The position numbers and the translations under genes are program-made. From Planctomyces sp. SH-PL14 (GTDB lineage Bacteria > Planctomycetota > Planctomycetia > Planctomycetales > Planctomycetaceae): DNA of 64,000 nucleotides. The DNA lies in contig NZ_CP011270.1 in assembly GCF_001610835.1 (NCBI RefSeq), positions 6,466,001 through 6,530,000 on the forward strand, given 5' to 3'. The notes below the pieces were generated by a model, which worked only from the letters and a program-made list of their open reading frames with translations, did not search any database and was not told the origin of the DNA. Shown here piece by piece: positions 1 to 7,917 of the stretch (position 1 is its first letter; each line of letters begins with the position of its first letter).

Positions 1-185
1 CGGCCGGCCATGGTGGCGAGCTCGATGTCCTTCATACCGAGACCGGTGTGTTCTTCGTCGATCCAGAAGCCCTGGAAGCCGCCGTGGATCCCGTACATCT
101 CGATGATGTTGGGGTGGAAGATGCGGCCGATGGCAAAGACGTTGACGCGTTCGCCGCGTTGGAGGCGGGACTTGAGGGATGTCAT
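1..185 (-). CDS. HpcH/HpaI-type aldolase, N-terminal fragment (cut by window edge)
   Basis: About 61 codons run off the left edge, starting at ATG 185. The reading begins MTSLKSRLQRGERVNVFAIGR and continues with a G-F-x-G-F-W-I-D-E-E-H segment. This resembles the start of HpcH/HpaI aldolases (2-keto-3-deoxy sugar acid or 4-hydroxy-2-oxoheptanedioate aldolase), where an early acidic/His cluster follows the first beta strand. These enzymes cleave 2-keto acids to pyruvate and an aldehyde. The catalytic and metal-binding residues lie outside the window, so the substrate cannot be judged. Downstream genes on the same strand are outside the window; upstream lies repeat copy 1. Confidence 0.6.
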   Translation of the reverse strand, partial: MTSLKSRLQRGERVNVFAIGRIFHPNIIEMYGIHGGFQGFWIDEEHTGLGMKDIELATMAG

Positions 186-308
186 GGCTTGGGGCGGGGG
201 GCGGGGGACGGTGGGGCGTGGGGGGGAGCGAGCGTCCGCAAGTTTAGATTGCGACGCCGTCGATTCTCCATCCCACCGGGTTCAGGCCGATCCCGGTGTC
301 CCGAACCA

Positions 309-623
309 CGTCCATGCCGGCGCAGCGCCGATAGCTCAAACCCAACGCGCGACGGCAGGCTGGGGTCAAGGGGGCCACGCCCCCTTGCCGCCGGAGGCAT
401 TTTCGTCGCGGAACCGTGGGACACAACAGACGTCCCCTTTGTGGGACCGGCGTCGAGGACTCACTGGTCGCTCTGCAATCCCCGCGGGTTGGTGAGCGGG
501 CATCCGGCACGTTGTCCGCGCTTGGACACTCACACCTTCAGGCATCTCTCGACGGTCAGGCCTCCGGCGGGCAAAGGGGCGTTGCCCCTCTGCACTCCCC
601 ACCAGGGTGCCCCTGGACCCGGT
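309..623 (-). repeat. Dispersed intergenic element, copy 1 (reverse orientation)
   Basis: Member of the ten-copy family. In the family's forward sense it begins with a CCGGGTCCAGGGGCACCCTGG hairpin-like end and finishes with a GCCGGCAAGGAC-like end; here it is read on the minus strand. It lies between the aldolase fragment (start 185) and the methyltransferase gene (stop at 677). Short ORFs across it are not conserved among copies. The remaining 186-308 and 624-676 show no gene. Confidence 0.9.
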
Positions 624-676
624 TTTATGAGTCCGCTGTTACGCCACAACGGACCCGTATCCTGGACGCTGGCTAC

Positions 677-1417
677 TTATCGATTCGATGTGGCGTGCTC
701 AAGCTGCTCCGGCTCGACATAGATCGTTCCTTCAAACCTTGCGATCTGCTCCAGCGTCGCCGTCAGAATCGAGTCCACGGACGGAACCACGGCCGGCTTC
801 GCCAACCGGAACCCGACAAACCGCGAACAACCCAGGAACCGGTCCACAACAAACGTCTCACCCAGCGTCAGCCCCGCCTTCTCGGCATAACGCGCGATCT
901 GCCGATGCGTCTGACAAAGCGTGTCTCCCCAGAAACCGGGAAGCCGACGGCCGGTCACCGAGTAAACCGCCGTATTGACGAGCATCCGGCATCCATAAAC
1001 CCGCCGGCCCGGCTCCGTGAGCGCGTAGTGCAACCCATACCCCACGCCGTGGCAGGTGATGTTGATCACGCCCCCCGGCCGGAGAACGCGCGACCACTCC
1101 GCGAAAATGTTCTGCTGGTCCGTGTACGGAATCACCACGCTCGAAACGATCGCGTCGAACTCGGCATCGCCGAACGGCAACTCCTCAGCCCGGCCATGTC
1201 GGACCGACAGCCCGGCCTCGCAGCATTCCGCGACGAGCCGCTTATCGATCTCGACCCCCTGGACGCGATGCCCCCGCTGGCGGAGGTCGGTCATGAGCTC
1301 GCCATGGCCGCAACCGATGTCGAGAATCTGCGACCCGGGCCGCAGTCCATCCACGAGGAACTGGCGGCAGAGGACGTTGGGAGGCGGAGCATGCGGATCC
1401 GGAGTCGGGATCGACAT
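677..1417 (-). CDS. Class I SAM-dependent methyltransferase
   Basis: A small cytoplasmic methyltransferase. The SAM-binding motif I reads ILDIGCGHGE, followed by an acidic end of strand 2 (GVEIDK), then a post-I acidic loop (AEELPFGDAEFDAIVSS) typical of the Methyltransf_11/25 fold. The C-terminal half (a short R-R-V-Y-G-C-R segment and beyond) is not diagnostic, so the substrate is unknown. The frame stays open upstream to a TTG at 1525, 7 bp after the stop of the NADH dehydrogenase gene, so the two may be co-transcribed. I prefer ATG 1417 because the residues before it look like non-coding high-GC translation; a TTG start with the GAGGG at the upstream gene's end remains possible. Confidence 0.8.
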   Translation of the reverse strand: MSIPTPDPHAPPPNVLCRQFLVDGLRPGSQILDIGCGHGELMTDLRQRGHRVQGVEIDKRLVAECCEAGLSVRHGRAEELPFGDAEFDAIVSSVVIPYTDQQNIFAEWSRVLRPGGVINITCHGVGYGLHYALTEPGRRVYGCRMLVNTAVYSVTGRRLPGFWGDTLCQTHRQIARYAEKAGLTLGETFVVDRFLGCSRFVGFRLAKPAVVPSVDSILTATLEQIARFEGTIYVEPEQLEHATSNR

Positions 1418-1532
1418 CGGGACTATCCACTGAAACGGGGGAGCGGGGTGACCCGACAACCCTAGCTCCCCCGACCAGCCGCTCCCGGCCAATGCCCGCA
1501 ATCCCGTCCGGATCCCGCCCGTCAAAGTCGGC

Positions 1533-3242
1533 CTATCCCTCTTTCACCGCTGCGCCCGCCGCCGCCGGTGCCACCGCTCCAGCCCCTGCGGCCGGCCCGT
1601 TGGTCGGCATCTCGGCCGAGTCGTGCAGCGGAAGCGTGAAGCCGTGCGCCTGCATGATCTCGTGGATCGCGGGACGCACCCCGGGAAGATGCGCGACGAG
1701 CCGCTTGAACGCCTGCCGCGAGACCGTGATGACGTTCACGTCGGTCTTGGCCCGGATCCGGGCGTTCCGGGGCTGGTCCGACACGAGGGCGACCTCCCCG
1801 AAGACATCCCCCGCGGAGAGCGTGGCGACGACGTTGTCGTTCTTCACGACCTCAACCTCGCCGTCCGCGATGGCATAGAGCTTGTCGCCGAAGTCCCCGG
1901 CGTCAAAGACCGTCTCACCGGCATGGAAGTGCTGCGAGACGACGTTGTCCGGACGGAAGATCCGGACCTGGGTGATGTCCCGCGGGAGGATGAAGTCCAG
2001 CAGCCAGTCGAGAGCGATCCGAACCTTGCGGTCGAAGCCCGGGATCTTGGAGAGGTACACCGCCCGCCAGAACATCCACGCCGGAATTCCCCACAGCCGG
2101 ATGCCGAACACCTCGGCGACGGCGGAGCCCCGCCCCAGCGAGGCGAGCTTTCCGAGACCGGTGAAGAGGAACGGCTTCTTCTTCGTATGACGGATCGTCG
2201 CCAGGATGTTCGTGGCGCAGGTCCGGGCCTGGCGAATGGCGTGCTGGGCGGTCGGCGGCGAGATGATGCCGTCCTTCTGCGGGACCGCCGCGCAGTCGCC
2301 AAGGGCCCAGACGCCCGGGTACTCGGGGACTTCCAGGAACTCGTTGACCTTGATCCGGCCGGCGTCGCACGGGCAGGGGAGGGTCTCGATCAACGGGGAG
2401 GGAGCGGCGGGGACGGTCGTGACGACGGTCCGGGTCGCGATCTGCTCCTGCTCCTTGCTCCCCTTGGCCTGGACGAGAACGGAGTCGGCCGAGACCGCCT
2501 TGAGACGGGTGTTGAGCCGGATCTCGATGCCGCGCTTTTCAAGGATCTTGTGAGCGTAGCTGGCGAGCCGCGGGTCCAGCTCGGGGAGGATCCGGTCGGC
2601 GCTCTGCAGAAGAATGCAGCGGATCTCGGAGTAGTTGATGTGCTGATACGCCTTCACGGCGGTCTGGAGGAAGTCGTTGAGCTCGGCGAGACACTCGACC
2701 CCCGAGAAGCCCCCCCCGGCGACCACGAACGTCAGGAGCTTTTTCTTCTCGACCGGATCGGTCTCGATGTCCGCCTCTTCCAGCATCCCGACCGTCTCGT
2801 TCCGCAGCCGGAGGGCGTCCCCCAGGTACTTGAACGGCGTGGCGTGCTCCCGCATCCCCGGGACCAGCTTGTAGTTGAGCCGGGTCCCCAGGCCGATGAC
2901 GAGCTGGTCGTAATGGAGCGTCAGGAGCTTGGGCTGGAACTCGCCGCCGAGCTGGACCGTCTTGTTGACGAGGTCGATCGCTTCGATCGGGCGGGTGTAG
3001 ATTTGCGTCCGGCGGGCGAGGCGGCGGATGGGGGTGATGCAGTGCAGGGTCTCGATGGTCCCCGAGATGACCTCGGGGAGCAGCGGCTGGAAAACCATGT
3101 AGTTTTCGTTGGTGACGAGCGTCACCTCGATGTCGTCCCGCTCGTCCCGCGTCATGAGGGACTCCAGGTCCTTCGCCGCGTGCACGCCAGCGAAACCGCC
3201 GCCGAGAATGAGAATCCGATGCTTGCGTCGAGTGTCCGTCAT
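1533..3242 (-). CDS. Type II NADH dehydrogenase with C-terminal cyclic-nucleotide-binding domain
   Basis: NDH-2 transfers electrons from NADH to quinone through FAD without pumping protons, on the cytoplasmic face of the membrane. The N-terminus has the FAD dinucleotide motif GGGFAGVHAAKDL (about residues 12-25). A second nucleotide site, VVAGGGFSGVE (NADH), lies mid-protein, and the FAD-closing segment is VWALGDCAAVP. After about residue 430 comes a CAP/cNMP-binding fold: FHAGETVFDAGDFGDKLYAI, a GDVFGE phosphate-cassette-like motif, then a Q-P-R-N-A-R stretch. The extra domain makes it longer (569 aa) than usual NDH-2 (about 400-450). Start ATG 3242 is chosen over the upstream frame start because MTDTRRKHR leads straight into the FAD motif. 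It is divergent from the M50-HlyD gene with 86 bp between. Confidence 0.88.
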   Translation of the reverse strand: MTDTRRKHRILILGGGFAGVHAAKDLESLMTRDERDDIEVTLVTNENYMVFQPLLPEVISGTIETLHCITPIRRLARRTQIYTRPIEAIDLVNKTVQLGGEFQPKLLTLHYDQLVIGLGTRLNYKLVPGMREHATPFKYLGDALRLRNETVGMLEEADIETDPVEKKKLLTFVVAGGGFSGVECLAELNDFLQTAVKAYQHINYSEIRCILLQSADRILPELDPRLASYAHKILEKRGIEIRLNTRLKAVSADSVLVQAKGSKEQEQIATRTVVTTVPAAPSPLIETLPCPCDAGRIKVNEFLEVPEYPGVWALGDCAAVPQKDGIISPPTAQHAIRQARTCATNILATIRHTKKKPFLFTGLGKLASLGRGSAVAEVFGIRLWGIPAWMFWRAVYLSKIPGFDRKVRIALDWLLDFILPRDITQVRIFRPDNVVSQHFHAGETVFDAGDFGDKLYAIADGEVEVVKNDNVVATLSAGDVFGEVALVSDQPRNARIRAKTDVNVITVSRQAFKRLVAHLPGVRPAIHEIMQAHGFTLPLHDSAEMPTNGPAAGAGAVAPAAAGAAVKEG

Positions 3243-3328
3243 GGTGGCGCCGGCCGGAGATTTTGCCCGCGGCCCCCTCATGGCGCCGCCTGGTTTTGGT
3301 GTTTACCCCGATGTGCAGGGTGAGGTAT

Positions 3329-5611
3329 ATGCCGCACTTCTCGTTTCGCCAATGGAACGGGGGGAGCGGGGGCGGTTCCGCGCCCTTCCCAACCGGATCA
3401 CAGGACGTGCTCCCTCCTTCTTCCCAACGCGCGCTGCCGCTGGTCTGCCGGGCGGACCTGCAGGTCCAGGAGATCGACGTTCGCGGCCGCCGGCACTACG
3501 TGGTCAAGGATCCGCTGGGATTGACCTACCTGCGGCTGCTTCCGGTGCAGCACCGCGTCCTGAAACTCCTCGACGGGACCCGCTCGCTGGACGACGTGGT
3601 GGCGGTCCTCCACTCCGATCCGGAGTACCGGCGGTTCGATGTCGGCCAGATTCGGGGAATTCTGTTCGATTTGCACGACAAAGGGCTCGTCTGGAGCTCC
3701 CGGCCGGGAACGGCGGCTGCCGTCGTGGACCAGCAGAAGAAGGAGCGGGTCCAGCGGTGGAAACGCCGGCTGACGAGTCTGCTCTTCATCCGGCTCCCCG
3801 GATGGAACGCCCGGACCTTTCTGGTGCTTCTGACCGACTGTTTTGGGTGGCTGTTCACGCCGTGGGCCTTCGGGCTGGCGGCCCTGTTCGGCCTGTGGAC
3901 CGGGTTGTTTCTGCTGAGTCACTTCGAAGAATTTCAGCGGCAGCTGCCGTCGCTCGACGAGACGCTGACCGGCCAGAACCTGATGACGCTGTGGTGCGTG
4001 GTCGGCGGCCTCAAAATTCTTCACGAATTCGGGCACGGCGTGGCCTGCCGGCGGTTCGGAGGGGAATCGCAGACGATCGGTGCGGCGTTCCTCGTCTTCA
4101 GCCCGTGCCTGTATTGCGACGTGTCCGATTCCTGGATGCTTTCCCGCCGCGGACACCGGATGGTGGTTTCGGCGGCGGGGATGTATGTCGAGCTGCTGAT
4201 TGCCTCGGTCGCCCTGTGGCTGTGGTGGTTCTCGGTGCCGGGGCTGTTTCACTCGCTCTGTCTGCAGATCGTCGTCGTCGGATCGGTCTCGACGCTGCTC
4301 TTCAACGCGAATCCGCTGTTGCGGTACGACGGTTACTACCTGCTGCAGGACCTGTTTGGCGTGCCGAACCTGCAGTCCCGGTCGCAACAGGCGATGCAGG
4401 ATGCTTTGTGGTGGACCTTGCTGGGAGCCGAAATGCCCGACAACCCGCTCATGACTCCCCGTTCCCGGATCGGCTACGTCGCCTACGGACTCGGCTCGGC
4501 GGGCTACCGCTGGTCGATGGTCCTGGGGGTCGGCCTGTTCCTCTACAGCGTGCTGGAACCGTACGGCCTGCAGGTCCTGGCCTGGGGCTACGCCCTTGCC
4601 AGCGTGGTGGCGGCGGCGGGACTCTTCCTGAACAGCGGGTGGAAGGCGGTCCAGACCCAGGACCTGCGGCGGTCGGCGCCGATCCGGCTGCTGGCGGTCG
4701 GAAGCGTCGTCGGCGGATTGGGGTGGTTCGTTCTCTCGTGTCCGATGCCGTTTCACGTCACCGCTCCGCTGATTGTCGAAGCCCGCGGCGTTCAGCACGT
4801 TTATTCCGAGTCCCCTGGCCGACTGCAGTCGCTCCTCGTTCGGGAAGGGGAGCGGGTCGAGGCGGGACAGCCGATTGCCGAACTGGTGAACACCGAGTTC
4901 GACCATCGGGTCATCGAGCTCGAAGGAAAGATCCGGACGCTCGAGACCGATTCCGAACTGGCCCGGGCGATTTCCGATCCCGACCTCAATGCCCTGGCCC
5001 GCGAAGGGCTGCGGACGGTGTTGTACCAACTCGAACATGCCCGGACGGATCGGCAGCGTCTGAGCGTCCGGGCTCCTGTCAGCGGCCGGATCCTGACCGC
5101 GCCGCCGGAAGCCGACACCTCGGGCGGTCAGGATGCTTCGGTCCCCGGCCTGCGGGTCGGTGCTTTGAATTCGCAGCGGCTGGAGTCGCATGTCCTGCGT
5201 CGGACACACCTGTGCAGCATCGTCCCGGAACGGGGCTGGCAGGCGGTCGCGTGGGTCGATCAGGAGCAGCTGGGGACGATCGCCGCTGACGGGACCGTCG
5301 ATCTGCGCTTGGAGGCGTTTCCCGGCCGGACGATCCACGGGACCGTGGAGTCGATCGCTGCCGCCGATGAGAGCACCGTGCCGGCCGCCCTGTCGAAGAA
5401 GAGCGGCGGGCAGATCACGACCCAGTCTGCGGAGGACGACGAAGTTCCCGACCGCCGGCTCTATCGCGTCGTCGTCCGGCTGGAGGGTGAGGCTCTGCCG
5501 CTGCTCGTCGGGATGCGGGGGACGTGTCAGCTCGACAATCCGGCCAACACGATCGGCGAGTGGTTGTACCGCGCGTTCTATCGCACCTTCCCCGCCGGAG
5601 GGGCGTCCTGA
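3329..5611 (+). CDS. Site-2-protease (M50)-HlyD adaptor fusion protein
   Basis: A polytopic membrane protein of 760 aa. Residues about 45-125 resemble a PqqD/winged-helix-like region. The M50 zinc site HEFGH lies at about 232-236 within a hydrophobic segment, and the second metal-ligand motif N-P-x(4)-D-G at about 328-335, so the protease core looks intact. Further TM helices follow. After about 500 comes a HlyD/biotinyl-lipoyl-like periplasmic half (VEARGVQHVYSESPGRL, then a short helical hairpin, LSVRAPVSGRI, and a late barrel). The combination suggests intramembrane cleavage coupled to a periplasmic export adaptor; the substrate is unknown. ATG 3329 is chosen because earlier starts overlap the divergent gene's leader. 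Its TGA overlaps the next gene's ATG (TGATG), implying translational coupling to the SecA paralogue. Confidence 0.85.
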   Translation: MPHFSFRQWNGGSGGGSAPFPTGSQDVLPPSSQRALPLVCRADLQVQEIDVRGRRHYVVKDPLGLTYLRLLPVQHRVLKLLDGTRSLDDVVAVLHSDPEYRRFDVGQIRGILFDLHDKGLVWSSRPGTAAAVVDQQKKERVQRWKRRLTSLLFIRLPGWNARTFLVLLTDCFGWLFTPWAFGLAALFGLWTGLFLLSHFEEFQRQLPSLDETLTGQNLMTLWCVVGGLKILHEFGHGVACRRFGGESQTIGAAFLVFSPCLYCDVSDSWMLSRRGHRMVVSAAGMYVELLIASVALWLWWFSVPGLFHSLCLQIVVVGSVSTLLFNANPLLRYDGYYLLQDLFGVPNLQSRSQQAMQDALWWTLLGAEMPDNPLMTPRSRIGYVAYGLGSAGYRWSMVLGVGLFLYSVLEPYGLQVLAWGYALASVVAAAGLFLNSGWKAVQTQDLRRSAPIRLLAVGSVVGGLGWFVLSCPMPFHVTAPLIVEARGVQHVYSESPGRLQSLLVREGERVEAGQPIAELVNTEFDHRVIELEGKIRTLETDSELARAISDPDLNALAREGLRTVLYQLEHARTDRQRLSVRAPVSGRILTAPPEADTSGGQDASVPGLRVGALNSQRLESHVLRRTHLCSIVPERGWQAVAWVDQEQLGTIAADGTVDLRLEAFPGRTIHGTVESIAAADESTVPAALSKKSGGQITTQSAEDDEVPDRRLYRVVVRLEGEALPLLVGMRGTCQLDNPANTIGEWLYRAFYRTFPAGGAS

Positions 5612-7581
5612 TGGTCACCGGACCTTCGATCACGGGGCCTTCGATTACCGGACCGGCACTTCTGGGACGCGTCCATGCGTGGCCGCTGCCCCGCCTCGTT
5701 CGCGACGTGGCGCTCCAGCTGGAGATTGGCCAGATCTTCCGCGAATCGACACGGTGGCAGAGCTGCTCCGATCAGGAGGTCCGGTCCCGGGCCCTGGCCC
5801 TCCGGGCCGCGGTACAGGAAGGGGAGGATGTCCGCCGGCTCGTCGTTCCGGTCTATGGGCTCGTCCGGGAGATCTCCCGCCGCAAGCTCGGGATGGCGCA
5901 CCATCCGGTCCAGATTCGCGGGGCGCTGGTGATGGCCCGCGGCAACATCGCCGAAATGCAGACCGGCGAAGGGAAGACGCTCACCGCTCTCATGCCGATC
6001 GTCCTCGGGGCGCTCGACGGGCGGGGGGCGCATGTCATGACTTCCAACGAGTATCTCGCCAAGCGGGATGCGGAGTTTGCGCTGCCGGTCCTCGAAGAGT
6101 TCGGCCTGACTGTGGGCTACATCCTCCACGCCAAGCCGCAGGAGGAGCGAGCCCGGGCTTACCAGCAGGACGTCACATATGGGACAGAGAAGCAGTTCGG
6201 CTTCGACTTCCTGATCGACACCATGACCCTGACGAAGGCCTTCGGAACGGCAGCCGGGCGACGCGAAGGGGCTCCCTGTCCGGGGCTGCTCCAGCGGGGG
6301 CATCACTTTGCTCTCGTGGACGAAGCAGACAGCATCCTCATCGATCAGGCGAGTACGCCGCTCATCATCTCCTGTCCGCAGCCGTGCCCGCCGGATGAAC
6401 AGGTGCTCTTCCGCTGGTGCGATGCGACCTCCGCGAAACTCATCGCTGACCGCCACTATCGGCTGGACCGGGAGAAACGCTCGGCCAAGCTGACGCAGGC
6501 GGGGTGCCGGTCCGTGCTCCTGACGGGACGGCCGCCGCAGATCGGCCGGTTTCCGACGGATCGGTTGTTCGCCCAGGTCGAGCGGTCGCTGGTCGCCCGC
6601 GAGTGTTATCGCGGGGAGCGGGATTACATTGTTCTTGATGGGAAGGTCGAGATCGTCGACGAGGGGACGGGGCGCGTGCTTCCCGGCCGGAAGTGGCAGG
6701 ACGGGCTGCAGCAGGCGATTGAGGTTCAGGCGGGGGTGGCGTTCAGCGATCCGATGGGGACGGCAGCCCGGATCACGCTGCAGAGCTATATGAAGAAGTA
6801 CGGCCACCTGTGCGGGATGACCGGGACTGCGACCGACGTGGCTGAGGAGTTGCGTGATGTGTATCGCGTGGCGGTGCAGGTCATTCCGCCGCATCGGCGT
6901 TGCCGGCGGCAGGAGGCGTCGACGCGGGTGTTCTCGACGCTGGAGGCCAAGCTGGCGGCGGTGACCGAAGAGATTGGCCGGCTGGTGGCGGCGGGGCGGT
7001 CGGTGCTGGTGGGGACTTCGTCCGTTCACTCATCCGAGCTGTGTGCGAAGCGGCTGGCGGATGCGGGAATTACCGCGCAGGTTCTGCATGCCCGGCATCA
7101 TGAGCAGGAGGCCCGGATCGTGGAGGCGGCGGGTGAGCCCGGGATGGTGACCGTGGCGACGAACATGGCGGGGCGGGGGACGGACATCAAGCTGCATGAG
7201 TCGGTCCGGACGGCCGGCGGGCTGCATGTTTTGGCGATTGAGCTGAACAGTTCGGCCCGGGTGGATCGGCAGCTGGTGGGACGCAGTGCGCGGCAGGGGG
7301 ATCCGGGGTCGTTTCAGTTCTTTGTATCGCTGGAAGACGATCTGCTTCGGGCGCTGGGGCCGGAGCGGCATCGGCGGTTGATGGAGTCGGGGCGTCGTCG
7401 GCGGCGGATGGAGTTGCCGGGGCGGTGGGTGAAGCCGTTTTATGAGGCTCAGATTCTGTTGGAGCAGCGTGGCGAGAGTGATCGTGGGCGGATGCTGCAG
7501 CAGGAGACGCGTCAGTCGCGGATGTTTGATTCGTTGGGTCTCGATCCGCATGTGGACTTGTTGACGGACACGATCTTCTAA
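5611..7581 (+). CDS. SecA-like preprotein translocase ATPase (short paralogue)
   Basis: A 656-aa SecA-family motor. The Walker A motif QTGEGKT is at about 117-123, the SecA-type MTSNEYLAKRDAE follows, and Walker B is VDEADSILID at about 236-245 (DEAD, where canonical SecA has DEVD). MTGTA and GRGTDI mark motor domain 2, with VGRSARQGDPGS the arginine-finger region. Canonical SecA is about 800-950 aa. This one ends about 100 residues after the motor, so most of the helical scaffold/two-helix finger and the zinc SecB-binding tail are missing. The N-terminus has a tandem GPSIT repeat. Start ATG 5611 overlaps the TGA of the M50-HlyD gene. The gene content suggests a dedicated accessory export ATPase alongside the housekeeping Sec system; secY is at 60-61 kb and no full-length secA is seen here. 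Confidence 0.88.
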   Translation: MVTGPSITGPSITGPALLGRVHAWPLPRLVRDVALQLEIGQIFRESTRWQSCSDQEVRSRALALRAAVQEGEDVRRLVVPVYGLVREISRRKLGMAHHPVQIRGALVMARGNIAEMQTGEGKTLTALMPIVLGALDGRGAHVMTSNEYLAKRDAEFALPVLEEFGLTVGYILHAKPQEERARAYQQDVTYGTEKQFGFDFLIDTMTLTKAFGTAAGRREGAPCPGLLQRGHHFALVDEADSILIDQASTPLIISCPQPCPPDEQVLFRWCDATSAKLIADRHYRLDREKRSAKLTQAGCRSVLLTGRPPQIGRFPTDRLFAQVERSLVARECYRGERDYIVLDGKVEIVDEGTGRVLPGRKWQDGLQQAIEVQAGVAFSDPMGTAARITLQSYMKKYGHLCGMTGTATDVAEELRDVYRVAVQVIPPHRRCRRQEASTRVFSTLEAKLAAVTEEIGRLVAAGRSVLVGTSSVHSSELCAKRLADAGITAQVLHARHHEQEARIVEAAGEPGMVTVATNMAGRGTDIKLHESVRTAGGLHVLAIELNSSARVDRQLVGRSARQGDPGSFQFFVSLEDDLLRALGPERHRRLMESGRRRRRMELPGRWVKPFYEAQILLEQRGESDRGRMLQQETRQSRMFDSLGLDPHVDLLTDTIF

Positions 7582-7583
7582 GA

Positions 7584-7908
7584 ACCGGGTCCAGGGGCAC
7601 CCTGGTGGGGAGTGCAGAGGGGCAACGCCCCTTTGCCCGCCGGAGGCCTGGCCGTCGAGAGTCTCTCTGAAGGAGTGAGTGTCCAAACGCGGACAACGTG
7701 CCGTATGCCCTCTCACCAACCCGCGGGAATCGCAAAGCCAGCGGTGTGTTGTGAGGGAATCCTCAGCGCCGGTTCCATAAAGGGGACGTCCGTTGCTTAC
7801 AACGGTTCCTCATGGAAGTGCCTCCGGCGGCAAGGGGGCGTGGCCCCCTTGACCCCAGGCTGCCATGGCACAATGGGTTTAAGGTAGCAGCGTCGTGTCG
7901 GCAAGGAC
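7584..7908 (+). repeat. Dispersed intergenic element, copy 2 (forward)
   Basis: Starts 2 bp after the stop of the SecA-like gene and ends 9 bp before the stop of the convergent GAF-HlyD gene, filling the whole interval. The first hairpin region (AGGGGCAACGCCCCT) and the second (AAGGGGGCGTGGCCCCCTT) are each followed or preceded by GCC(C)GCCGGAGGC or its complement, so the element has inverted subterminal repeats. Confidence 0.92.
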
Positions 7909-7917
7909 ACGTTTTGT

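Noticed and set aside
1623-3323. Plus-strand ORF over the NADH dehydrogenase gene
   Set aside because: No domain. The minus strand has FAD and NADH motifs.
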